From DASUXY01 sp035301985 (lineage in GTDB: Bacteria; Bacillota; Bacilli; Bacillales; Amphibacillaceae): a DNA stretch of 61,020 bases. This document shows, one piece after another, positions 37,093-45,362 of the stretch. The position numbers were made by a program, and so were the translations under genes. Under the pieces are notes generated by a model that worked only from the letters and a program-made list of their open reading frames with translations, ran no database searches and had not been told where the DNA came from. Positions within the stretch are counted from its first letter, which is position 1. Each line of letters starts with the position of its first letter. The stretch lies in NCBI GenBank assembly GCA_035301985.1, contig DATGTE010000014.1, forward strand, positions 1 to 61,020, written 5' to 3'.

Positions 37093-37122
37093 ATTATATA
37101 CGGATGCTGCTGGGCTTGTCAA
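37093..37122 (-). promoter_or_regulatory. Sigma-A promoter of the SAM riboswitch-metY unit
   Basis: Minus strand: consensus TTGACA (37122-37117), 18-bp spacer, TATAAT (37098-37093), about 25 nt before the aptamer. Confidence 0.75.
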
Positions 37123-37221
37123 GTGGAAAAAGAAAAGAGGTTCGTAAATTTAATGAAGAGCATTAATCATCAGGGGATGATCCCTCCGGTGATGAATGGA
37201 TCTATAGAGAGCAACGTTTGT

Positions 37222-37235
37222 AGAAAGCGCTTTCA
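37222..37235. promoter_or_regulatory. cre-like catabolite-repression site
   Basis: AGAAAGCGCTTTCA contains the perfect palindrome GAAAGCGCTTTC and differs from an ideal CcpA site by one base. It lies about 60 nt before the start of the broken methionine gamma-lyase-like gene. Confidence 0.5.
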
Positions 37236-37295
37236 AGTGTAGTTTTTATTGCTTATGATTGAAGTAGACTATTTATCAAAAAGGGAGGCTTTCAT

Positions 37296-37635
37296 ATGAC
37301 GGAGAAGTCGCAATTTTCTACTGACACGATTCACGTAGGTTATGATCCTCAAGAAATGCTCGGTAGTCTTTCCGTTCCGATTTTTCAAACGTCAACCTAT
37401 ACATTTTAAACAGCTGAACAAGGAGAACGTCGATTTAGCGGTGAAGAAGATGGTTACGTGTATTCGCGTCTCGGTAATCCAACAGTGTCTGCCTTAGAAG
37501 AGCGGATTGCTGCCTTAGAAGGGGGAGAATGGGGACTTGCTTTTTCTTCTGGGATGGCGGCGATTTCGGCGGTGTTAGTCGCCTTGACGAAGGCAAAGAA
37601 TCATGCAAGCGATTGAAGGATTCACTCCACAATAG
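37296..37635 (+). pseudogene. Methionine gamma-lyase-like gene, broken (premature stop and internal deletion)
   Basis: Residual PLP Cys/Met-family gene. ATG 37296 has a good site (AAGGGAGG), and the product begins like methionine gamma-lyases with DTIHVGYDPQEMLGSLSVP, QTSTYTF, YSRLGNPTVSALEERIAALEGG and FSSGMAAISAVLVALTKA. A TAA at 37407-37409 stands where relatives have a Glu codon (GAA to TAA). After about 105 codons homology ends. The next bases, read in another frame, give MQAIEGFTPQ and a stop, which looks like a family C-terminus, so about 280 codons were probably lost by internal deletion. The PLP lysine is gone; the gene cannot work. Confidence 0.85.
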
Positions 37636-38106
37636 TGACTTGAAGTGAGATGCACGGATATGGATGTAGAGTATTTGTTACTGTAATGAGGACTTCGTAT
37701 GCCCGATCGTCTATGTTTTGTCATGATTAGTTAGAAGAGAACGATCAAGTAAAAATGATCTTCCCTTTGAAATCAGTGTAAACTGGTTTCTTTTTTTGTA
37801 ACAACGTTTATGTTAAAGGATCGAAAGTAACAAACAATAATGGAAGTATATCATGTAGGATGTGAAGCGCTTGCTTTTATGACCAAGGAATGACCTACAT
37901 ATTGCCTCCATTTCGAAGCATTATCGGTTATCATAACGAACTGAATGAAGTGTTAGTTTATGATATATTAATGGTTACGTAATGTCTTCCTTCGGTTGAA
38001 GTGAAATATGTAACATCGTTATCCACTTCAGTTATGTAGATTGTTTGTAATGTAGGGTTGAAACTTGTTATGACGCGATGAAAACATATAGGAAGGGGAT
38101 CTGCCT
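37636..38106 (+). other. Non-coding gap before cardiolipin synthase
   Basis: About 470 bases with no plausible gene. The only structure I can name is the hairpin terminator at 37769-37797. Confidence 0.45.
37769..37797 (+). terminator. Orphan terminator downstream of the broken lyase gene
   Basis: GAAATCAGT (37769-37777) pairs with ACTGGTTTC (37782-37790) with one G-U, then TTTTTTT. It probably ended the ancestral lyase transcript. Confidence 0.8.
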
Positions 38107-39549
38107 ATGGAAATCATGCCCTATGTGTTGGGATTTGTTCTCATTTTTAATATTGCTTTAGGCTTTTCCATTATTTTTTTGGAACGAAAAGATGCAAGCT
38201 CAGCTTGGGCATGGTTAATGGTGTTGCTCTTTATTCCAATTTTAGGTTTTTTTCTTTATTTGATTTTTGGTAAGCCGTTGAGCAATCGGCGAATTTTCAC
38301 GTGGGATACGAAAAGTAGACTAGGCGTTAAAAAAGCGGTTCGCTCCCAACTTCGAGCGATTGAAAAAGGTAGACTCACTTTCAAAAATAAAGAGTTAGCC
38401 AAATATCAGGACTTATATTATTTACATTTACGCAATGATGATGCGATTTTAACGCAAGATAATGAAGTTGATATTTATACGGATGGAGAAGATAAGTTCA
38501 ATGCTTTAATTGAGGATATGGAAAAGGCGGAAGACCATATTCACTTGTTGTATTATATTATTCGTCATGATCGGTTAGGGAACCGAATTGCTGAAGTGTT
38601 GAAGAAAAAATCGCGTGAAGGCATAGAGGTTCGCGTGTTATATGATGATATGGGATCTCGCTTTTTGCGTAGAAAATATATTCGAAGTTTACGAAATGCC
38701 GGTGTACACGTCGAAGCATTTTTTCCACCGAAAATTCCTAATCTCAACTTTAAGTTCAATTATCGTAACCACCGTAAATTAGCGATTATTGATGGAAAAA
38801 TCGGTTATATTGGGGGATTTAATATCGGTGATGAATATTTAGGGGAGAGTAAAAAGTTCGGTTATTGGCGAGATACCCACTTGAGAATAAGAGGACTGGC
38901 GGTTCGCAATATGCAGACGAGGTTCATTCTTGACTGGAATCAAGCTTCACGTCATGATATCTTATATGAAGAACGATTTTATGATGCACAACCTGTTGGG
39001 GATGTAGGAGTACAAATTGTTTCAAGTGGTCCAGACTCCGAGTGGGAGCAAATTAAAAATGGTTATATTAAAATGATCTTATCCGCAAAGGAGTATATTT
39101 ATATTCAAACTCCTTACTTCATTCCGGACGAAAGCCTGCGCGATGCCTTGTGGATTGCGGCCTTATCAGGAGTCAATGTAAAAATAATGATCCCGAATAA
39201 ACCGGATCACCCGTTTGTGTATTGGGCAACGTTGTCCCATATCGGTGATCTACTTGAAGTCGGCGCAGAGGTTTACATTTATCAGAAAGGATTTTTACAT
39301 GCGAAAACGATTGTTGTCGACGGAAAGATTGCCTCTGTTGGGACCGCAAATATCGACGTACGTAGCTTTCGTTTAAATTTTGAAGTAAATGCCTTTTTGT
39401 ATAATACAAATATTTCTCAAAGACTCGTGGAAGCATTTAATCATGATGCCATGTTGTCAACGCAAATGCCGAAATATTTATATGACCGACGTTCCTTAGG
39501 GATTCGCTTTAAAGAGTCGATCTCCCGACTGTTGTCCCCCATTCTTTAA
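38107..39549 (+). CDS. cls: Cardiolipin synthase
   Basis: Phospholipase-D superfamily enzyme of 480 residues that condenses two phosphatidylglycerols into cardiolipin in the membrane. Two N-terminal TM helices (about residues 4-24 and 36-55) are followed by two PLD domains with complete HKD motifs: H222-x-K224-x4-D229 (NHRKLAIIDG) and H398-x-K400-x4-D405 (LHAKTIVVDG). Length is normal for bacterial Cls. ATG 38107 follows GGAAGGGGATCTGCCT. Monocistronic. Confidence 0.95.
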   Translation: MEIMPYVLGFVLIFNIALGFSIIFLERKDASSAWAWLMVLLFIPILGFFLYLIFGKPLSNRRIFTWDTKSRLGVKKAVRSQLRAIEKGRLTFKNKELAKYQDLYYLHLRNDDAILTQDNEVDIYTDGEDKFNALIEDMEKAEDHIHLLYYIIRHDRLGNRIAEVLKKKSREGIEVRVLYDDMGSRFLRRKYIRSLRNAGVHVEAFFPPKIPNLNFKFNYRNHRKLAIIDGKIGYIGGFNIGDEYLGESKKFGYWRDTHLRIRGLAVRNMQTRFILDWNQASRHDILYEERFYDAQPVGDVGVQIVSSGPDSEWEQIKNGYIKMILSAKEYIYIQTPYFIPDESLRDALWIAALSGVNVKIMIPNKPDHPFVYWATLSHIGDLLEVGAEVYIYQKGFLHAKTIVVDGKIASVGTANIDVRSFRLNFEVNAFLYNTNISQRLVEAFNHDAMLSTQMPKYLYDRRSLGIRFKESISRLLSPIL

Positions 39550-39694
39550 AATCAGTTTGCCGTCGTGGATGGATGAAACGAGGTAAACAGGTAGATTCAC
39601 GCAAATCGTATGGCAAAGACTTTAACCTGTTTGGAAAGAAACGACTTGAAGAGGCTCAATTTTAGTACAATAAAGACTACAGGAGGTAACATAC

Positions 39695-40213
39695 ATGACT
39701 AAAAAACCTTGTTCATATTCTTTAGCAGTGAAAACATCACACGTTTTACCACCAGATACGAACAACCATGGTACGTTATTTGGGGGAGCATTGATGTCTC
39801 ATATTGATGATGTCGCAGCGATTTCCGCTGTCAGGCACGCTAGAAAACCAGTTGTTACAGCATCCATGGACTCTGTAGACTTTCTCCACCCCGTTCGTAG
39901 AGGAGATTCGATTTGTGTCGAGGCATTTGTGACGTGGACGCACAATACGTCAATGGAAGTGTTTGTAAAAGCGGTGACAGAAGACTTGTTAGATGGAACC
40001 CGTAAAGTTTGTGCTACTGCCTTTTTGACATTTGTAGCTGTTGATGAAGAGGGACGACCGGTTCCAGTACCAGACGTGTATCCGGAACAAGATTTCGAAA
40101 AATGGTTACATGAAGGGGCACCTGCACGAGCTCAACAACGAAGAGAAGGAAGGAAACATTCACAAAATTTTGCTGAAATGTTCGGTACAGATTATCCTTG
40201 GCATAGGGATTGA
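39695..40213 (+). CDS. ykhA: Acyl-CoA thioesterase, hotdog fold (YkhA-like)
   Basis: Acyl-CoA hydrolase of 172 residues, single hotdog domain of the BACH/YciA/YkhA group. N-terminal PPDTNNHGTLFGGALM with the catalytic-type Asn/His/Asp region, VTASMDSVDFLHPVRRGD and the strand CATAFLTFVAVDEEGRP are typical. It cleaves medium to long acyl-CoAs in the cytoplasm by family knowledge. ATG 39695 follows AGGAGGTAACATAC. A terminator follows. Confidence 0.92.
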   Translation: MTKKPCSYSLAVKTSHVLPPDTNNHGTLFGGALMSHIDDVAAISAVRHARKPVVTASMDSVDFLHPVRRGDSICVEAFVTWTHNTSMEVFVKAVTEDLLDGTRKVCATAFLTFVAVDEEGRPVPVPDVYPEQDFEKWLHEGAPARAQQRREGRKHSQNFAEMFGTDYPWHRD

Positions 40214-40256
40214 TACTTATTTCATAAAAAGAGAAGAGATACCGGAAATGATATGG

Positions 40257-40289
40257 GAGGCCAACGATTAGATTGGCTTCTTTTTTTAT
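40257..40289 (+). terminator. Terminator after the thioesterase gene
   Basis: GAGGCCAA (40257-40264) pairs with TTGGCTTC (40273-40280, one G-U), followed by TTTTTTTATT. Confidence 0.85.
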
Positions 40290-40435
40290 TTTAAATTGAA
40301 TCGGTCTTGCTTTTAGTTATGATCTAGCTTGTGGAAGATTGGTTAAAGACAAAATCGAGAAGAAAATAAGCCGAGGAATTTATGGCAGCTTGATTACGTT
40401 TGTTGAGGGTACGACGCGATATGAATCATCGTGAA

Positions 40436-40471
40436 GAAACTAGTTTATCCTTCATACTTTCAACTAGTTTC
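40436..40471. terminator. Perfect 10-bp hairpin downstream of the HxlR gene
   Basis: GAAACTAGTT and AACTAGTTTC are perfectly complementary, 25 nt past the HxlR stop on the minus strand. No strong U run follows, so its role as a terminator is uncertain. Confidence 0.4.
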
Positions 40472-40495
40472 CTCGATGAATTGTCTCTATGCATG

Positions 40496-40840
40496 TCATG
40501 GGTGTTGTTGGGACTCGTCAGCTTCGCGCTCCAGTGTGACCCAATCTTCCGCCCAATTGCCAATTTCCTGAATAACGGGGGCTAATGCTTTGCCTTTTTC
40601 AGTTAACGAATATTCGATTCGTACTGGAAATTCGGAGAATACTTTTCTTTCGACAATTTGTTCTTTTTCCAGCATTTTTAACCGGTCCGATAGCAATCGA
40701 CCACTGATGGGCAAATCACTTTCCATTTCAGAGAAACGTTTCTTCCCTTTTAACAGTTCTGACAAAATGAGCCCAACCCAACGTGTACTCAATAATTGCA
40801 TCGCTTTTTCGAATCGTGGACATAATTCTCCCATGTTCAT
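40496..40840 (-). CDS. HxlR-family transcriptional regulator
   Basis: Winged-helix regulator of about 114 residues, MarR-like superfamily. CPRFEKAMQLLSTRW, LLKGKKRFSEMESDLPISGRLLSDRL and the wing VEYSLTEKGKAL (EYSLTEKGKALAPV here) are diagnostic; Cys near residue 6 could be a redox sensor as in YodB/HypR. ATG 40840 or 40834 follows GAGCGAGG. It is not adjacent to an obvious oxidoreductase target, and lies divergent from the aminopeptidase by about 490 nt. Confidence 0.9.
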   Translation of the reverse strand: MNMGELCPRFEKAMQLLSTRWVGLILSELLKGKKRFSEMESDLPISGRLLSDRLKMLEKEQIVERKVFSEFPVRIEYSLTEKGKALAPVIQEIGNWAEDWVTLEREADESQQHP

Positions 40841-41327
40841 CACCTCGCTCCAATCAATCAGCCTTACCTAGCGATGGATAAGGTATGGGGTAATATTGAA
40901 TCATCGATCCATCCATTTTGTCGTAAAACGGTCGTTCATTAAGGTTGAATCGATGTCGAATCAGTAATTACAAAAAGTAACCTCTATATCATATGATACC
41001 ATAGCTCGTTTTTACTGTAAAATGACGCCTGATTTCCATGCGTTACGTTATCAGGGATCAAGCGTTTCTTTACATGCTTGCCTCTCGTGAGTCATCTATA
41101 TTTTTGTTAGCGTGCAGGTTATGTTGGACACGTTCATGTTTCCATCGTGTGATTATTATGGTTACATCGGACCACGACGGGTTTTCCTCTCATTCCTATC
41201 CACATTACGGGAAGTAGGGGAGTACGATAATTACTAGGGGGTACAAGATTGAGAATCATTGTGGATCCTTAACTTTTGTGAAATAATAACGAAAGATGAA
41301 GGAAAATCAGTAAAGGGGTTGGTGTTT
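40841..41327. other. Long non-coding gap between the HxlR gene and the aminopeptidase
   Basis: About 490 bases without a plausible gene, clear terminator or known riboswitch. The aminopeptidase frame extends into its last 70 bases but without a ribosome binding site. Confidence 0.4.
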
Positions 41328-42569
41328 ATGATGATTGATCAACAAACGATGGAAAAGTATGCTGTTTTGGCATTGCGTACAGGGGTTAATTTACAACAAG
41401 GACAAGCACTTATGATCAATGCTCCTGTAGAGGGAGCGGATTTCACTCGAGTTGTCGTAAAAAAAGCGTATGAGTTAGGGGCTAAAGATGTACACGTTCA
41501 GTGGAACGATGATGAATTGACGTTACTAAAATATCAGCATGCTCCAGAAGAAGTGCTTACGCATTATCCCGAGTGGAAAGTAAAGTTACATGATTTTTAT
41601 GCAGAAGATGGTGCAGCCATCTTATCCATCTTCTCAACGAATCCCGATTTATTAAAAGATATCGATTCAGCACGTATCGCGAAGGCGAATAAGGCTGCTG
41701 CCAAGGCGCTGGCTAACTTTCGTTCTTATACGATGAAAGATAAAATTACGTGGTCGATTATTTCCATTCCTACAGGAGATTGGGCACAAAAAGTTTTCCC
41801 AGATCAATCTCGACAACAGGCAATCGATCGTTTATGGGAAGCGATTGTCAAAATTGTTCGTGTCGATCAAGATGATCCGATTGCTGCTTGGGAAAAACAT
41901 AATGCGACGCTTGCAAAAGCTCAAAACATATTGAACGAGAAAAAATATAAAAAGTTGCTTTTTAAAGCGCCGGGAACAGATTTGGAAATGGAGTTGCCGG
42001 ATGGCCATTTATGGAAAGGTGGTTCGGCGGTATCCGAGCAAGGGATTACATTTAATCCGAATATGCCAACAGAAGAAGTATTCACTTTGCCTCATAAATA
42101 CGGTGTCAATGGAACGGTATCCAGTACGAAGCCACTAAATTATGGCGGTAGTTTAATTGATCGTTTTAGCTTAACATTTAAAGATGGAAAAGTTGTTGAC
42201 TATACAGCAGAACAAGGGGAAGATATTCTTAAACATTTATTAGAAACAGATGAAGGAGCAAGTCGATTAGGTGAGGTAGCGCTTGTCCCCCATGAATCTC
42301 CTGTTTCCCAGTCAAACTTAATATTTTACAATACACTATTTGACGAAAATGCGTCCTGTCATATTGCACTTGGAAAAGCCTATCCGACGAATTTGGAGGG
42401 GGGATCGGAGATGAGTTTGGAAGAACTTGATCAGCACGGTGTGAATGATAGTTTGACTCACGTTGATTTTATGATTGGATCCGAGAACTTAAATATTGAT
42501 GGAGTAAAAGCAGATGGGTCTACAGAAGCCGTTTTCCGCCAAGGAACGTGGGCTTTAGATGTGAAATAA
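41328..42569 (+). CDS. M29-family aminopeptidase (AmpS/PepS/AmpT)
   Basis: Thermophilic-type metalloaminopeptidase of about 413 residues, cytoplasmic, removing N-terminal residues from peptides with a two-metal centre. Conserved blocks include MINAPVEGADF, VQWNDDELTLLKY, DLEMELPDGHLWKGG, NMPTEEVFTLPHKYGVNGTVSSTKPL (in part), LGEVALVPHESPVSQS, ASCHIALGKAYP and THVDFMIGS, which carry the Glu, His, Tyr and Asp ligands. AAAGGGG lies 9 nt before ATG 41328; the upstream extension to 41259 is unlikely. Transcription should end in repeat element B. Confidence 0.92.
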   Translation: MMIDQQTMEKYAVLALRTGVNLQQGQALMINAPVEGADFTRVVVKKAYELGAKDVHVQWNDDELTLLKYQHAPEEVLTHYPEWKVKLHDFYAEDGAAILSIFSTNPDLLKDIDSARIAKANKAAAKALANFRSYTMKDKITWSIISIPTGDWAQKVFPDQSRQQAIDRLWEAIVKIVRVDQDDPIAAWEKHNATLAKAQNILNEKKYKKLLFKAPGTDLEMELPDGHLWKGGSAVSEQGITFNPNMPTEEVFTLPHKYGVNGTVSSTKPLNYGGSLIDRFSLTFKDGKVVDYTAEQGEDILKHLLETDEGASRLGEVALVPHESPVSQSNLIFYNTLFDENASCHIALGKAYPTNLEGGSEMSLEELDQHGVNDSLTHVDFMIGSENLNIDGVKADGSTEAVFRQGTWALDVK

Positions 42570-42594
42570 AATAGAATAAGCAGAAGTGGAAGGG

Positions 42595-42693
42595 GCTGGG
42601 ACATAACTAGCTTTAAATAATGAATAAAAGGATGGGATCATAAAATTTTGTTGACCCAATCCTTTTTCTTATTTCGCTGGGCTTTGTCCCGGT
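42595..42693. repeat. Dispersed inverted-repeat element B (intact copy)
   Basis: Element of 99 bp with ends GCTGGGACATAAC and CTTTGTCCCGGT (imperfect inverted repeats). The interior has AAAAGGATGGGATCA pairing with TTGACCCAATCCTTTT. It is highly similar to split element A over both halves. It sits between the aminopeptidase stop and the recQ end. Confidence 0.65.
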
Positions 42694-42699
42694 TTTTTT
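42626..42699 (+). terminator. Tandem terminator hairpins in element B
   Basis: First hairpin: AAAGGAT..ATCCTTT with T run (42627-42667). Second: CTGGG (42677-42681) with CCCGG (42688-42692), then TTTTTTT. Confidence 0.65.
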
Positions 42700-42847
42700 C
42701 CATTTGATGCGCCGAAAAGAAGTCTGCGATAGCATGAGCAGTAGAAAGGAATCGTGATTGGTAAGCGGACAAAAAGTTGAACTGCTGTATACAAGACCAC
42801 ATGTACAGTGGTGGAAAGGATCGACCTTCTTCCTCTATATATCCTCG

Positions 42848-44992
42848 TTACATCAATCCATTTTTTACGAGCACCGCTTTAATTTTTCGGTAATCGTAAT
42901 CATCAGGAAGGCTTTCACGTATCGGTTTTAATTTGAGTTCATCCGCTCTCTTCTGCACTTGTAACACATTTTTTTCTTCTTCCTCATTAAAAAAGATCTC
43001 CCAAGCGATTGGATAGCCAGTTTTATATGATTGAAATAAGTGATTTTCTACCGTCTGCTCTGTGATTTCTCGAATGGCAGCAATGTCTCGAATCGGCTTG
43101 CCCGATTGGAAGAGCCGATAACTAATTAAATGACTTGGCCGATCGTTGTGACGGTATTTCGGCTTGGGTGAAGATGATGAGGCGATGTTAATTTTTGCTT
43201 TTACCTCGGGATGTTTTTTACGCCAGTCTTGAATAGCGTGTAGAAATGCCTCTCCATATTGTTCATATTTCCGTTTTCCAATGCCTTTAATGTCCAGCAT
43301 ATCTTGTTTTGTTTCGGGAAAATAACGGCACAAATCTTTTAACGTTGCGTCGGTAAATAAGACGTATGGTGGAACATTTCGTTCATCAGCCATTCGTTTT
43401 CTTAGGGTGCGTAGTGTCATGAACAACCCTTCATGATAGTCTGATGCTTCGCTCGTTGGCATCGGTGCTGTGTACATCCAGACGGTCCGACGGCCTTTTA
43501 ACACATCGACCGAGTTTTTGTTTAAGTGTAACGTTGGATACTTGCCTTCTCTAGCTGATAATAAGTTTTCAGCAATAAGAAAGTGAATCCATTCCGTAAG
43601 CTCTTTCTCTGTATGTTGGGATAAAATTCCGTAGGTCGAAAGCGTATGTAAGTTAAATTGGCGCACTTTTTTATCTTTTGAACCTCTTAATACTTTAGCG
43701 GTCATCGTAATTCCGAATCGTTCGTCCATACGTTTCACACAGGAAAGAATCATCTGTGCTTCTTCGGTGAGATCTGTTTTTTCCTTTCTTTGTATGCAAT
43801 TACTGCAGCGCCCACAATGATTTTCATTCGTAGCATCGTTAAAATAATTTAAAATAAACGACGTTAAACATCCATGTGTATGACAATATTTGACCATTTC
43901 TTGTAGCTTGCGATATTCATTCTGTTTGGCCTCATCGTCCATGAGTGACTGTTCAATTAAAAACTTTTGTAATTGGACATCGCGCGGAGAAAATAACAAT
44001 ATACAATCACTCGCTTCTCCGTCACGGCCTGCTCTACCTGCTTCTTGATAGTATGATTCGATATTCATCGGCATCGCATAATGAATGACGTACCGGACAT
44101 TTGACTTATCAATTCCCATGCCAAAAGCATTCGTCGCAATCATGACGGTTTTCTCGTCATGGATGAAGTCTGTTTGTGCTTGTTGACGCTCAGATTCGGT
44201 TAACCCGGCGTGATATTTGGCAACCGAAACCCCACGTTTTTTTAGATTTTCGTATAATGAATCGGTTTGTTTACGGGTGGCTGTGTAAATAATTCCTGAT
44301 TCATTCGGATATGCCTTTAGAAAGGAGCGTACATAGGTTTGTTTATCTTTACCTTTGACAAGGTGAAATGATAAATTATCTCGTTCAAATCCAGTTTTAA
44401 CGAGGCTTTGCTCATCGATCTTAAGAAGGGTTTGAATATCGTGGATGACTTCCTCTGTTGCGGTTGCCGTTAATGCTACGAAAACAGGAATGTTGTTTAA
44501 CTGTTGCAAATGTGGAACGATCGAACGATAACTCGGTCGGAAGTCATGCCCCCATTGAGAAATACAATGAGCCTCATCAAATGCGACTAGGGAAATCGGT
44601 AGTTTTCGTATAGCATTCATAAACATACGCGATTCAAAACGTTCAGGTGCGACATAAACAAACGTATATTTATTCGCTTGAATGTCTTGTAGTCGTACTT
44701 GCTGTTCAAGGGGTGATAAGGAGCTATTAATATATGTTGCCCGTATATTCAATGCTTGTAGAGCATCGACTTGGTCTTTCATCAGTGAAATCAAGGGGGA
44801 GATGATGAGTGCGATTCCCTCGAGTATGAGGCCGGGTATTTGATAGCAGAGCGATTTTCCCCCACCTGTCGGCATAACGGCTAACGTATTTTTATGTTGC
44901 AAGACTTGGTCGATGACTTCTCGTTGACCCGGTCGGAATGATTCATAGCCAAAGTATGTTTGTAAAATTTCATCTTGTTTATGTTTCATCAT
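42848..44992 (-). CDS. recQ: ATP-dependent DNA helicase RecQ
   Basis: 3'-5' DNA helicase of 714 residues for recombination and fork repair. Walker A MPTGGGKS with K46, DEAH at 139-142, TATATEEV, and motif VI QEAGRAGRDG are intact. The RecQ-Ct zinc site appears as a Cys before NYFNDA and CGRCSNC. A winged helix, a HRDC domain (LKDLCRYFPETKQDMLDIKG) and a C-terminal helix-turn-helix (IRDIAAIREITEQTVENHL) follow. The last module makes it longer than the 591-residue B. subtilis RecQ. Monocistronic on the minus strand. Confidence 0.95.
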   Translation of the reverse strand: MMKHKQDEILQTYFGYESFRPGQREVIDQVLQHKNTLAVMPTGGGKSLCYQIPGLILEGIALIISPLISLMKDQVDALQALNIRATYINSSLSPLEQQVRLQDIQANKYTFVYVAPERFESRMFMNAIRKLPISLVAFDEAHCISQWGHDFRPSYRSIVPHLQQLNNIPVFVALTATATEEVIHDIQTLLKIDEQSLVKTGFERDNLSFHLVKGKDKQTYVRSFLKAYPNESGIIYTATRKQTDSLYENLKKRGVSVAKYHAGLTESERQQAQTDFIHDEKTVMIATNAFGMGIDKSNVRYVIHYAMPMNIESYYQEAGRAGRDGEASDCILLFSPRDVQLQKFLIEQSLMDDEAKQNEYRKLQEMVKYCHTHGCLTSFILNYFNDATNENHCGRCSNCIQRKEKTDLTEEAQMILSCVKRMDERFGITMTAKVLRGSKDKKVRQFNLHTLSTYGILSQHTEKELTEWIHFLIAENLLSAREGKYPTLHLNKNSVDVLKGRRTVWMYTAPMPTSEASDYHEGLFMTLRTLRKRMADERNVPPYVLFTDATLKDLCRYFPETKQDMLDIKGIGKRKYEQYGEAFLHAIQDWRKKHPEVKAKINIASSSSPKPKYRHNDRPSHLISYRLFQSGKPIRDIAAIREITEQTVENHLFQSYKTGYPIAWEIFFNEEEEKNVLQVQKRADELKLKPIRESLPDDYDYRKIKAVLVKNGLM

Positions 44993-45193
44993 AATCGAAC
45001 CTCATTTATAATTTCCAAATCGAAGTAGGAGATGAGTAGCAAAAATAATTGACGTCTATTCATCGTTCACTAGCTTTCCCTATTACTCTATCATAAAAAA
45101 TCATCTGTTTGGAGACTGTGAAAGAATAAAGATCTTTCGTTATGGGAAGAACGATTTATGAAGTTGTGCATGTGTGGGAAGAGGAGCATAGAA

Positions 45194-45307
45194 ATGTATT
45201 TTCCATGTTACGAGCAAGTGGTTCAGCTGGTTAATCAAGCATTGCTAGTGGCTGGTAAAATAGATTGTAGCGTAGTCCATTGCCTGAGATTGAAAAGTAG
45301 TTTGTGA
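45194..45307 (+). CDS. Possible 37-residue small protein
   Basis: ATG 45194 is preceded by GAGGAG at 8 nt spacing, and the frame codes MYFPCYEQVVQLVNQALLVA and 17 further residues, then stops 4 nt before a 17-bp hairpin with a T-rich tail on the same strand. The arrangement resembles a short transcription unit. There is no family match, no clear promoter, and it may be chance. The 360-nt gap holds nothing else recognisable. Confidence 0.2.
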   Translation: MYFPCYEQVVQLVNQALLVAGKIDCSVVHCLRLKSSL

Positions 45308-45311
45308 AGTG

Positions 45312-45362
45312 GAAGTTTCATTCCGTGGTCAATCATCCCACGGAATGAAACTTCATTTCTTT
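45312..45362. terminator. Perfect 17-bp hairpin at the brnQ 3' end
   Basis: GAAGTTTCATTCCGTGG (45312-45328) and its exact complement CCACGGAATGAAACTTC (45338-45354). It overlaps the brnQ stop codon. The T-rich tail (CATTTCTTTTTAT) is on the plus strand, so as a classical terminator it works rightward; on the minus strand it may act as a 3' stabilising structure. Confidence 0.65.

Noticed and set aside
45139..45231. A 30-codon frame (MGRTIYEVVHVWEEEHRNVF...) overlapping the 45194 frame.
   Set aside because: No ribosome binding site; overlapping frames in an AT-rich gap are expected by chance.
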